Source: Flavobacteriales bacterium (lineage in GTDB: Bacteria; Bacteroidota; Bacteroidia; Flavobacteriales_F; PHOS-HE28). From it: a DNA stretch of 64,000 nt. Numbering within the stretch: position 1 is the stretch's first letter; every line of letters starts with the position of its first letter. The stretch covers positions 62,001 through 126,000 of the forward strand of contig JADKGB010000002.1 of the NCBI GenBank assembly GCA_016717225.1, read 5' to 3'. Under the pieces are notes generated by a model. It searched no databases and was not told the origin of the DNA. It saw nothing but the letters and a program-made list of their open reading frames with translations. This document shows positions 46,455-55,600 of this stretch, in pieces. The translations under genes and the position numbers were made by a program.

Positions 46455-47732
46455 ATGTATCGTTCATTTCTTTTAGCCTCTGCGTTGGCCACAGCCTTTA
46501 TGTCCAACGCCCAATCGTACACGCGCCAAGTTCTGGTGCTGAACGAAGGGTACTTCAACTTCCAGACCCAATTGCAGGAAATACCTGTCACCCTGGGTAG
46601 TTATGTTCCTGGAACTGGTGTGTACCAAACTGTTGCGACCATTTCGGACGCACGTTTTGGGAATCATGTTGCGGTCGAAGGCGACTTCATCTTCGTCGCT
46701 GCGGATCAACGTCTTTTGAAGTACGATGCCAACACGTACACGCTGCTCGATGAAGCAACGGTTCCTGGCATACGACGCTTCGCATTCCGGGAGAACGAGA
46801 TCGTTATTACGCTCGGCGAAGTAGGCGGCCTATCCCATTACTGTGAAGTGCGTGACAAGAACACCTTCGACCTGTTGTACTTCATTGATGGAACCACTTT
46901 GCCGCATAGTTGCGAAGGCGTTCAGGTGGTTGGGGACAAGGCCTATTTAGCCGTGAACAATGCCTTCGATTGGGCAAACACCGTGGGGAAGCTGGGTATC
47001 CTGGACATGACGACCGGAATGTGGGAAACGAGTCTCGATCTGGGGCCGGACGGATCGAACCCGGAGAACATCATGGTTGACGGTGACGCGATCTATGCGC
47101 TCAACAACAAGGACTTCACCGGCAGTAGCATTAGTAAGGTGTCAATAACCAGCGCTTCGCTGGCTTACACAACCAATGTGGCTCTTAGCTCGGGCTGCGG
47201 GTCCAGTGCGAAGATCGGCGACCGGGTCTACTTTATGGAGTACTCGCAGAACGTACTGAACCGGTACGATATCGCAACAAATGCGGTGTTGGACACATTG
47301 GTCGGGTCTCCCGCAACATACGGTCTGATCGATGATCCGAACAATGGCGTGATGTATGGCACGACCACTGATTTTTTCAGCAGCGGCGAATTGCACGTGA
47401 TGGACTATACGGGGAATATCCTGAGCACCGTCGCGGTGGGTGTTAGTCCAGGCCGTCTTGCCTTGGATACCCGAAGCAGTGTTGGAATTGATGAAAAGGT
47501 CGGCGCATCGATCGGCCTGTTCCCCAACCCTGCGACGGGTACTCTGACGATCCGCACGGAAGGACATGAAGTTGGAGAGAGCCTGTCCATAAGCGATGCC
47601 GCTGGCCGCACGGTTATGCAAGTGCCAGCATCCGCTTTTGGGGTTCAGGATGTTTTCGTGGGCTCCTTGGCCGATGGTGCATACACGGTCCGCCTCAGCA
47701 ACGGATCGGCTGCCTTGTTCATCAAGCAGTAG
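46455..47732 (+). CDS. BtuG-like beta-propeller B12-capture protein with T9SS tail
   Basis: 425 residues. Signal peptide (1-19, SNAQS), then a seven-bladed YncE/DUF5074-like beta-propeller (about 25-345: LNEGYFNFQ, GNHVAVEGDFIFVAADQRLLKYD, ENIMVDGDAIYALNNKD, GVSPGRLALDTR). It ends in a type A T9SS sorting domain from about 350 (FPNPATGTLTI). The cobalamin riboswitch immediately upstream makes B12 uptake its likely role; BtuG of Bacteroides is a surface propeller that binds B12 with very high affinity and hands it to BtuB. Here there is no lipobox and no adjacent btuB. T9SS export of a BtuG-like protein is an inference from sequence. Confidence 0.85.
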   Translation: MYRSFLLASALATAFMSNAQSYTRQVLVLNEGYFNFQTQLQEIPVTLGSYVPGTGVYQTVATISDARFGNHVAVEGDFIFVAADQRLLKYDANTYTLLDEATVPGIRRFAFRENEIVITLGEVGGLSHYCEVRDKNTFDLLYFIDGTTLPHSCEGVQVVGDKAYLAVNNAFDWANTVGKLGILDMTTGMWETSLDLGPDGSNPENIMVDGDAIYALNNKDFTGSSISKVSITSASLAYTTNVALSSGCGSSAKIGDRVYFMEYSQNVLNRYDIATNAVLDTLVGSPATYGLIDDPNNGVMYGTTTDFFSSGELHVMDYTGNILSTVAVGVSPGRLALDTRSSVGIDEKVGASIGLFPNPATGTLTIRTEGHEVGESLSISDAAGRTVMQVPASAFGVQDVFVGSLADGAYTVRLSNGSAALFIKQ

Positions 47733-47744
47733 GATCTTTCAACG

Positions 47745-47788
47745 GCGAGCGGGGCATGCACCTACATTTGCGGCCCCGCTCGCTTTTT
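47745..47788 (+). terminator. intrinsic terminator after the B12-capture gene
   Basis: GCGAGCGGGG ... CCCCGCTCGC (10-bp perfect arms, about 19 nt loop) followed by TTTTT, 12 nt past the stop codon and just before tRNA-Thr. Confidence 0.85.
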
Positions 47789-47802
47789 GGGTGGGTTCAA
47801 CA

Positions 47803-47874
47803 GCCTCCTTAGCTCAGCGGTAGAGCAGCTCATTCGTAATGAGCAGGTCTTCGGTTCAAATCCGAAAGGAGGCT
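47803..47874 (+). tRNA. tRNA-Thr (CGT)
   Basis: A complete 72-nt cloverleaf: acceptor GCCTCCT/AGGAGGC, D-arm AGCTCAGCGGTAGAGC, anticodon stem GCTCA/TGAGC with loop TTCGTAA (anticodon CGT), T-arm TCGGTTCAAATCCGA. The CCA end is not encoded. It reads ACG threonine codons. A hairpin terminator follows directly. Confidence 0.97.
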
Positions 47875-47880
47875 CAGGTA

Positions 47881-47905
47881 AAGGATCGCGAAAGCGGTCC
47901 TTTTT
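47881..47905 (+). terminator. terminator after tRNA-Thr
   Basis: AAGGATCGC-GAAA-GCGGTCCTT with one G-U pair, then TTT; a classic short intrinsic terminator 7 nt after the tRNA. Confidence 0.75.
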
Positions 47906-47944
47906 CGTTCTGTACCCACGCGCCTGAGTATGCGCCTACCCGTG

Positions 47945-47952
47945 TACTTTCG
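47945..47952 (+). promoter_or_regulatory. candidate -7 box TACTTTCG for the M16 operon
   Basis: TAnnTTYG match 35 nt upstream of the first M16 gene, identical to the box upstream of the helicase at 396-403. Confidence 0.4.
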
Positions 47953-47987
47953 CGCCCCTTCCGCGCAGTGATGTGCGGATCCTTCAC

Positions 47988-49307
47988 ATGAGAACCGTAT
48001 CAACGATCATAGCCCTCAGCATGGCCGCTATCAACGCAGAAGCACAGACCCGCGCCATCGCCTTCACCGAATTCGACCTGCCCAACGGTCTTCATGTGAT
48101 CCTGCACGAGGATCACAGCACACCCATCGTGGCGGTGAGTGTTATGTACCATGTGGGCAGCAAGGATGAAGCGAAGGATCGACGGGGTTTCGCCCACTTC
48201 TTCGAACACCTGCTTTTCGAAGGGAGCGACAACATTCCGCGAGGTGAGTTCAGTAAATACGTGGAAAAGGCAGGGGGTGTGCTGAACGCGAACACGAACG
48301 GTGACCGCACTTACTATTACGAGGTGCTCCCAAGCAACCAACTGGAACTCGGGTTGTGGTTGGAAAGCGAGCGTATGTTGCACGCCAGGGTCGACCAAAA
48401 AGGCGTGGATACGCAGCGTGAGGTGGTGAAAGAAGAACGCCGACAACGCTACGAGAACCAGCCCTATGGTTCGTTGTTGCCCGAGGTGTTGAAGCGTGCA
48501 TATATCGAACATCCATACCAATGGCCCACCATTGGCTTCATGGAGGACTTGAACGCTGCCAGCGAGAGCGACTACAAGAAATTCTACAAGACATTCTACG
48601 TGCCCAACAATGCGGCACTGGTGATCACTGGCGACATCGATGCGAAGGCTACAAAAGGGCTGGTGACCAAGTATTTTGGCGATATACCCAAAGGCGGCAA
48701 GATCCCGCGCACCAGCATTGTGGAACCTGCTATGAAAGGAGAGGTGCGCGACGTGGTGTACGACAAGATCCAATTACCGGCAGTCGTTTTGGCCTATCAC
48801 ATCCCGGCATATGGCACCAAGGATTTTTACGCGGTTGATATGCTGAACCGTTTGTTGAGCAATGGCAATAGCAGCCGATTGAACAAGAGTTTGAAGGACG
48901 AACAACAGAAAGCGGTTTACACGGGTTCATTCAGTCTCCCGTTCGAACATCCGGGTTTGGCCATGGCCTTCGCGATCGCCAACGCAGGAGTAGCACCGGA
49001 CAGCCTCGAAAGATCCATGGATGCTGAATTCGACAAGGTTCGGAACGAGGCTATTTCCGAAGATGAGCTGGCCAAACTGAAAACCGGTATCGAGACTGAA
49101 TTCGTGAACGCGAATGCCCGCGTTGCCGGCATTGCGGAGAACCTGGCCAGCGCCTATACCTTCCTGGGCAGCACGGCCAAAGTGAATTCGGAGGTGCAGA
49201 ACTATTTATCCGTTTCTACAGCAGACATGCAACGAGTAGCTCGCCAGTATTTCGCTGCGGATAAGCGTGTGGTGCTTCATTACCTTCCTATGTCCGCGAA
49301 GCCATGA
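47988..49307 (+). CDS. M16 zinc peptidase, catalytic subunit type
   Basis: 439 residues from the ATG at 47988. Signal peptide about 1-19 (NAEAQ), then the inverted zinc motif HFFEH (H70, E73, H74) of the M16 (inverzincin) family, with the downstream glutamate in the EVVKEERR helix, and a second inactive-type domain. M16 proteases process peptides in a closed chamber, usually working as a pair of active and inactive chains. Its stop overlaps the next gene as ATGA, and the next gene lacks the zinc site, so the two probably form one heteromeric periplasmic peptidase. Confidence 0.92.
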   Translation: MRTVSTIIALSMAAINAEAQTRAIAFTEFDLPNGLHVILHEDHSTPIVAVSVMYHVGSKDEAKDRRGFAHFFEHLLFEGSDNIPRGEFSKYVEKAGGVLNANTNGDRTYYYEVLPSNQLELGLWLESERMLHARVDQKGVDTQREVVKEERRQRYENQPYGSLLPEVLKRAYIEHPYQWPTIGFMEDLNAASESDYKKFYKTFYVPNNAALVITGDIDAKATKGLVTKYFGDIPKGGKIPRTSIVEPAMKGEVRDVVYDKIQLPAVVLAYHIPAYGTKDFYAVDMLNRLLSNGNSSRLNKSLKDEQQKAVYTGSFSLPFEHPGLAMAFAIANAGVAPDSLERSMDAEFDKVRNEAISEDELAKLKTGIETEFVNANARVAGIAENLASAYTFLGSTAKVNSEVQNYLSVSTADMQRVARQYFAADKRVVLHYLPMSAKP

Positions 49308-51475
49308 ACCAGCACATGTCCTTCATCCGTTCTCAAATTTCGCCCAATAGCGGCCGGTGGTCCGCGTTGGTCGTCACTCTATTCCTCTCCTCGCTGATGC
49401 ACGCGCAGATCAACCGCTCCAAGCCTCCTGTTCCAGGTCCTCCTCCTACTGTGCAAGTGGGTACTTCCAAGAATAGCACCTTGCCCAATGGAATGCGAGT
49501 GATCGTGGTGGAGAACCATAAGCTACCCATGGTCAGCTTGCAGATCCGCTTTGATCATCCCCCGATCATGCAAGGTGACATAGTGGGCTACCAGGACCTT
49601 GTCGGCGAGCTGCTAACCTCAGGTACCGCGCGGCGCACAAAAGAGCAGATCGATGAAAGCGTGGATCGCTTGGGTGCTCAATTGTCCGGCGCCAGCGACG
49701 GGCTTTTCGCCAGCAGCTTGAAGAAGAATTTCAAGGAGCTTATGCAACTCGTGTACGAAGTGGTGACGACACCGACGTTCCCAGGGGCAGAATTCGAAAA
49801 GGCCAAGACCCGAACAGCCAGTGGATTGAAGAGCAGGGTGGATGACCCCGACCAGATCGCGGAGGTGGTAGGTCGTGCGCTCACCTTCGGGAAAGGCCAT
49901 CCGTATGGTGAAGTGGCAACGGAGGCGAGCTTGGCGAAAGTGAAAAGGGAGAATCTGGTGGCTTATTACGAGCGTTTCTTCCGACCTGAATATGCGTACT
50001 TGGTATTTGTCGGCGACATCAAGGAGAATGAAGCAAAGGACCTGGCGTACGCCCTGTTCAACAATTGGAAAGGAACAGGCACGTTGCAAGCCGTGGATGC
50101 CAACGGAGTGGAAACCGTAAAAGGGCTGGGGCCATTGCGTTTTGTTGGCCAAGCACCAGTGGCTATTGGCCCGCGTACCATGGCCTTTGTGGATCGACCC
50201 GGAAGTGCGCAGAGCGTCATCAAGGCCGTTTTCCCGGTGGACCTGAAGCCCAATGACCCCGGTGCTTTGAGCGCACAAGTGCTGAATACGATCCTGGGTG
50301 GCGGAGTTTTCAACGCGCGGCTCATGCAGAACCTTCGAGAGGCGAGAGCTTTCACATATGGTGCTTATTCCAGCATTGAGGTGGATCCGTATTGTGGGTC
50401 CTTCATGGCCGGGTGCAGTGTTCGGAATGAGGTGACGGATAGCGCAGTAACGGAACTGATGTTCGAGATCGAGGAGATCTGCAACAAACCTGTTACCCAG
50501 GAGGAACTCACCTTGGCCAAGAACTACATGGCCGGCAATTTCGCCCGGTCGTTGGAAGACCCGCGTACGATCGCTCGATTCAGCCTCAATACCCAATTGT
50601 ACGACCTGCGTGCCGATCACTACGCGACCTATTTGAAACGACTGGATACCGTAAGTATTGAAGGAGTGCAAGCTGCAGCCAAACGCCTCCTTAAGCCAGA
50701 GAATACAACGGTTCTTGTAGTGGGCGACAAGGAACAAGTGGCCAATAAATTGGCTCCGCTCAGTTTCTCCCGTACGGTGGTTTACTACGATGTGAACGGA
50801 GACATCTACCGCGAAAAGGCCGAATTACCTCCTGCAGGGATGACAGCCAAAGATGTAATGGGCGCATACGTGAACGCTATTGGAGGGGTAGGGGCGATAT
50901 CAAAAGTGAAGACTCTGCGCAAGGAGTACACGGCCAATATGCAAGGCATGTCCGTAACCCTCCTCGAGCAATATGCTTCACCGGTGAAATACGCCATGAG
51001 CTTGGGCAATGGCCCCATGGTATTGCAGCAGATCGTGTACGACGGGGTTCGCGGGACCAAGAGCGGTATGGAGGGCAAAAAGGAGCTCGTGGACATGGAT
51101 CTGGAAGACGCTCGGCAAAGTGCCTACATGTTCCCCGAGTTGTTCTATGGTGAACTTGACTACAAGGCAACACTGAACGGCATTGTTGATATCGAAGGGC
51201 GGAAGTGCTACCGGATCTTCGTTCAGAAATCCAGCGGTGGGGTGTTCACGGAGTATTACGACAAGGAGACGGGACTCAAAACCCGCCGAACTGAGATACA
51301 ACCCAGCGAGGAAGGTAACTTCTCTGTAACCACCGACTTCTCCGATTACCAAGCAGTTGATGGGATCCGGATCCCACACGTGATCCACCAGAACGCGGGC
51401 ATGGATATGCACTTCACAGTGACGAGCATCGAAGTGAACAAGCCGATCCCGGCGACTGTTTTTATCGTGAAGTAG
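49304..51475 (+). CDS. M16 peptidase-like, non-catalytic subunit with C-terminal LolA-like extension
   Basis: 723 residues overlapping the previous gene by 4 nt (ATGA). Signal peptide about 1-33 (LMHAQ). Two M16 half-domains: the HxxEH position is replaced (YQDLVGELLTSG), so zinc is not bound, while the substrate-binding R/Y pair is kept in NLREARAFTYGAYS. Residues about 510-723 form an added domain (AYVNAIGGVGAISKVKTL, MVLQQIVYDGVRG, CYRIFVQKSSGG, HFTVTSIEVN) that resembles the LolA/outer-membrane lipoprotein-sorting fold. This fusion suggests a link to lipoprotein or membrane quality control. Overlaps the convergent FAD gene by 14 nt. Confidence 0.87.
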   Translation: MNQHMSFIRSQISPNSGRWSALVVTLFLSSLMHAQINRSKPPVPGPPPTVQVGTSKNSTLPNGMRVIVVENHKLPMVSLQIRFDHPPIMQGDIVGYQDLVGELLTSGTARRTKEQIDESVDRLGAQLSGASDGLFASSLKKNFKELMQLVYEVVTTPTFPGAEFEKAKTRTASGLKSRVDDPDQIAEVVGRALTFGKGHPYGEVATEASLAKVKRENLVAYYERFFRPEYAYLVFVGDIKENEAKDLAYALFNNWKGTGTLQAVDANGVETVKGLGPLRFVGQAPVAIGPRTMAFVDRPGSAQSVIKAVFPVDLKPNDPGALSAQVLNTILGGGVFNARLMQNLREARAFTYGAYSSIEVDPYCGSFMAGCSVRNEVTDSAVTELMFEIEEICNKPVTQEELTLAKNYMAGNFARSLEDPRTIARFSLNTQLYDLRADHYATYLKRLDTVSIEGVQAAAKRLLKPENTTVLVVGDKEQVANKLAPLSFSRTVVYYDVNGDIYREKAELPPAGMTAKDVMGAYVNAIGGVGAISKVKTLRKEYTANMQGMSVTLLEQYASPVKYAMSLGNGPMVLQQIVYDGVRGTKSGMEGKKELVDMDLEDARQSAYMFPELFYGELDYKATLNGIVDIEGRKCYRIFVQKSSGGVFTEYYDKETGLKTRRTEIQPSEEGNFSVTTDFSDYQAVDGIRIPHVIHQNAGMDMHFTVTSIEVNKPIPATVFIVK

Positions 51476-52592
51476 CCACCAATTCCACTGCCTTTTGGGC
51501 AACACGCGTTCCGATCGCGATGCCCATGCCGCTCAATCCTGCGGCAATTATTATCCGGGGCGACAGATGTTCGATCATCGGCGTTTTGCCTTGTGTTCGG
51601 AATCCCATCACACCGCTCCAGCGACGCTCGACGGTAAAGTCGCAATCAGGTAGGATCACTTCCCGGAGTATGCGTTCCAGTGAACCCTGGATCAACGGCG
51701 TTATAGCATCATCGGTCGTGGTTTCGCCCACTTTGTCCAAGTGCCGCCCACCACCAAGCATTACCCGGCCTCGGTAGTCGCGGAAGTAGTAATAGCCTTC
51801 GTTCATGTGGAACGTCCCTTTCAACCGCAGGCCTGGAACAGCGGAGGTGAGAAGCACCTGCCCACGACCAGGCACCACATCAATACCCGGGAAAAGGCTG
51901 CTGGTGTAACCGTTCGTTGCCACAACAACAAAGCTGGCTTTCATCGCATTACCGTCCGACAGTCGAATTAACGCGGTATCGCCTTCGCTTACCAGCTCTG
52001 TCACGGTCTGCTGGAAACGGACATCCACGCCCATGGCGATGGTCTTGTTCAACAGGGTCCTCATCATCGCTCCCGTGTCGATGGGGCCTTCCAGGGCTGT
52101 GCGGGCAATATGCCCTGTGTTCAGGCCAAGGTCACTTTTCCGGGTTGTTCGCCATTCATAGGCAGGTTGGCTGAAGATCGGCAGCAGTGAGCGGTTCAGT
52201 TCATCGAACCGATCGGCCACCCGCGTGTACAGCGGATCACCTTCGGAATAAAGCTCATGGCCACCTGTAGACTCGAATCCGATGTTCTCATCCCCCAGCT
52301 CAGCGCGCATTTCTTGCAGACCCAGCCACCGCTCCTCAACCCGGGAAAGGGCGGCATCAAGCCCTTCGGCATCAATGTCCGCAAGGATCTCACTGGGACT
52401 GCCAAAACAAGCGAATCCCGCGTTTTTTACACTGGCTCCGGCAGGGTGGGGGCCACGCTCCAGCAATCGTACACGATGTGTCGGAAACCTCCGTTGGTAG
52501 TGCAATGCCGTGAATAGACCTGTGATGCCAGCACCGACCACGATAAGATCGATCTCCTCTTGAAAACTCTGCTGTTCCCAAATGCTGAACAT
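51462..52592 (-). CDS. FAD-dependent oxidoreductase (DAO family)
   Basis: 376 residues. The dinucleotide-binding GAGITGLFTA motif sits at residues 20-30, then VRLLERG for the ribose, and the substrate domain ends with SGVMGFRTQGKTPMIEHLSPRIIIAAGLSGMGIAIG, typical of D-amino acid oxidase-like flavoproteins (glycine, sarcosine or D-amino acid oxidation). Substrate not identifiable from sequence. No signal peptide, so cytoplasmic. Its stop overlaps that of the M16-like gene by 14 nt, the two being convergent. Confidence 0.9.
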   Translation of the reverse strand: MFSIWEQQSFQEEIDLIVVGAGITGLFTALHYQRRFPTHRVRLLERGPHPAGASVKNAGFACFGSPSEILADIDAEGLDAALSRVEERWLGLQEMRAELGDENIGFESTGGHELYSEGDPLYTRVADRFDELNRSLLPIFSQPAYEWRTTRKSDLGLNTGHIARTALEGPIDTGAMMRTLLNKTIAMGVDVRFQQTVTELVSEGDTALIRLSDGNAMKASFVVVATNGYTSSLFPGIDVVPGRGQVLLTSAVPGLRLKGTFHMNEGYYYFRDYRGRVMLGGGRHLDKVGETTTDDAITPLIQGSLERILREVILPDCDFTVERRWSGVMGFRTQGKTPMIEHLSPRIIIAAGLSGMGIAIGTRVAQKAVELVATSR

Positions 52593-52688
52593 CGGTTGGT
52601 TGGATCGGCAGCGTCTAGAACCAGCCTATCCAGCGCCAAAGTTGTCCTAAATTGCCGGTCCTTCCCAGGTATGTACCCGACCAAACGC

Positions 52689-55600
52689 ATGATCGCGACT
52701 TCCGATATACATCCGTTGCGTTCTCTTGTCTTGTCCTTTGCCTCGTTCAACCGGTGGTCGAGAGCGAAAGTGCTCCTTCCATTCCTGCTGCTGACCGCCG
52801 CGCTCAGCGCGCAGGTGGACAATGTGTATGTCTACGGAACGGTGAAGGACTACACCACCAGCAAAAAACTGGATGGGGTCACGGTTACGGTGTACAAGAA
52901 TGGTGGAAAGCTCGCTGAAGTGGTCACCAGCGCCAACGGCAAGTATGAATTCAACCTGGACTATGGCAGCGACTATAAGTTGACGTACAGCAAGTCAGGT
53001 ATTATCAGTAAGAATATCAGTATCGATACCAAGAACATTCCCGAAGAAGAACGGGTAGGTGGCCACGGGATGAATGTGGAAATGACCCTCTTCCAAGAGT
53101 TGCCGGGTATCGACTTCAGCGTTCTGCAGCAGCCTATCGGAAAAGCCAAGTTCGACCCGGCGAGCAAAGAGGTAACCTGGGACCTTCAATACACAGAGCA
53201 AGTGCGTTCGGAGATCGCCCGTTTGATGAAGGAGTACGACGAGAAGAAAAAGCGCGAGGCCAATGCCGAAGAGGATTTCGCCAAGCTGATGTTGCAAGGG
53301 GATGCACACATGGCGAGCGGCGAATACGAAAAGGCCGTGGGGTCTTTCACAACTGCGCTGGGCTTGAAGGTTGGTGATCCGAAGGCAACCGCCAAACTGA
53401 GTGATGCCAAAATGAAGTTGGACGAGTTGGAGGCCGCAAAAAAGCGAACAGAAGGCTATGCCAACCTCATCAAAGAAGCGGATGCGTTGTTCACCAAAAA
53501 GAGCTACGAAGAATCAAAAGCGAAGTACGCTGCGGCTCTCGACATCAAAGAAGAAGAGGCCTACCCGAAACAACGCATGAAGGAATGCCAGGCCTTCATC
53601 GATGAACTGGCCAAGAATGCGGAAGCAGAGAAGAAGGCCAAAGAACTTGCGGAGAAGTACAAAGCCGCGATAACCGCTGCTGATGCCGCGTTCAAGGGGG
53701 AGAAGTTCGAAGATGCCCGTTCAAAATACCAGGTCGCTTCGGACATCAAGAGCGACGAGCAGTATCCAAAAGATCAGATCGCGTTGATCGCCAAGAAACT
53801 CGAGGACCTCGCCAAGAAGGCTGAGGACGATAAGAAGGCCAAGGAGCTTGAAGCCAAGTACAAAGCGGCGATCGTGGCAGCCGACGCGGCATTCAAGGCC
53901 ACCAACTACGATCAAGCGAAAACGCGCTACAACGAAGCGTTGGAATTGAAGGCGGAGGAAAAATATCCCAAGGATCAACTTGCGGCCATCGACAAGAAGT
54001 TGGAGGAGTTGGCGAAAAAGGCCGAAGAAGAGAAGAGCGCCAAGGCGATGGAGGAGCGCTACAAAGCGGCCATCGCTGCTGCGGACGCTGCCTTCAAAGG
54101 AGACCTGTTCGATGAGGCGAAAGCCAAGTACAACGAAGCCTTGGTAGTGAAGCCCAAAGAGAAGTACCCTACGGACCAACTCGCCGCCATAGATAAGCGC
54201 ATCTCCGATCGGGCGAAAAAGGCGGAAGAGGACCTCAAGAAGAAAGAACTCGATGACCAGTACAACGCGGCCTTGGCAACCGCGGATGCTGCCTTCCAAG
54301 GACAGAAGTGGGAGGAAGCCAAGGGCGGATACAATGCTGCGCTCAAGTTGAAAGCCACGGAGCGGTACCCCAAGGATCAGTTGGTGGCGATCGATAAAGC
54401 CATTGCTGATGCCTTGCGCAAAGCCGAAGAAGAAAAAGCACAGAAGGAGCTGGATGAAAAGTACCAAGCGCTGATCACCTCAGCGGACAAGCTTTTGACG
54501 GAACAGAAACTGGTGGACGCCAAGGCAAAGTACCAGGAGGCGGTTGTTGTAAAACGCACGGAGAATTATCCGAAAGAGAAGATCGCGGAGATCGATGTGC
54601 TAATTACAGAAGCTGCACGAAAAGCGGAAGAAGAGCGCAAGCAAAAGGAGCTCAACGACAAGTACAATGCGTTGATCACCAAAGCGGACAAGGCATACGA
54701 CTCAAAGAAGTACGGCGATGCCCTGAACGACTATACCGATGCTTTGAAACTGAAAGCGGACGAACAGCATCCGAAAGACCGGATCGCCGACATCAACGGC
54801 CGGATGGATGCTGAAGCCAAAGCGAAAGCGGAAAAGGAGCGGCTTGAGCGTGAAGCCGCTGAAAAGGAAAAGCGATACAGCGATCTGATCACCGCTGCCG
54901 ACCGTGCCTTTACTGGTATACAGTATGAGGAGGCGAAGACCAACTACTCGGACGCGCTTGGTGTAAAGCCTGGTGAGAAACACCCCACAACGCGCTTGAC
55001 GGAGATCGAGAAGATCCTCGCTGAGCTGGCTGCAAAAAGCGAAGCGGATCGTTTGAAAGCTGAGCAGGATGCGGCTGAACGCGCACGACTTGAAGCAGAA
55101 CGTCGACTGAAAGAGGAAGGTGCAGCTGCCGTGGAAGCGAGCTATCGGGAAGCCATCACAAAAGGGGACCTGGCTTTCACAGCGGAGAAATTCGATGACG
55201 CCCGTGCTCGGTTCACCGAAGCCTTGGCCATCAAACCGGAGGAGAAATATCCCAAGGATCGACTCGAAGCAATCGAGAAATTCCTTGCCGACCGTGAACG
55301 CGCGAAGCTGGATGAAGAAGCGGCAGAAGCCGAACGCCGTCGGTTGGAGGAAGAACGGCGCTTGAAAGAAGCAGCCGATGCCGAAGCCGCTCGACTCGCC
55401 GGAGATGATGATAAAGCCCGAGCAGCAGCGGAAAGAGCCCTGAACGAGCAATACCTGCGCATCATTGCCGAAGCGGACGCAGCCATGGGTGAAAAGACCT
55501 ACGAGCAAGCTCGCGATGGCTACACCCAGGCGCTGGACATCAAGCCGGACGAGATCTATCCCAAGAGCAAGTTGGAGCAGATCGAAAAGCTCCTGGCCGA

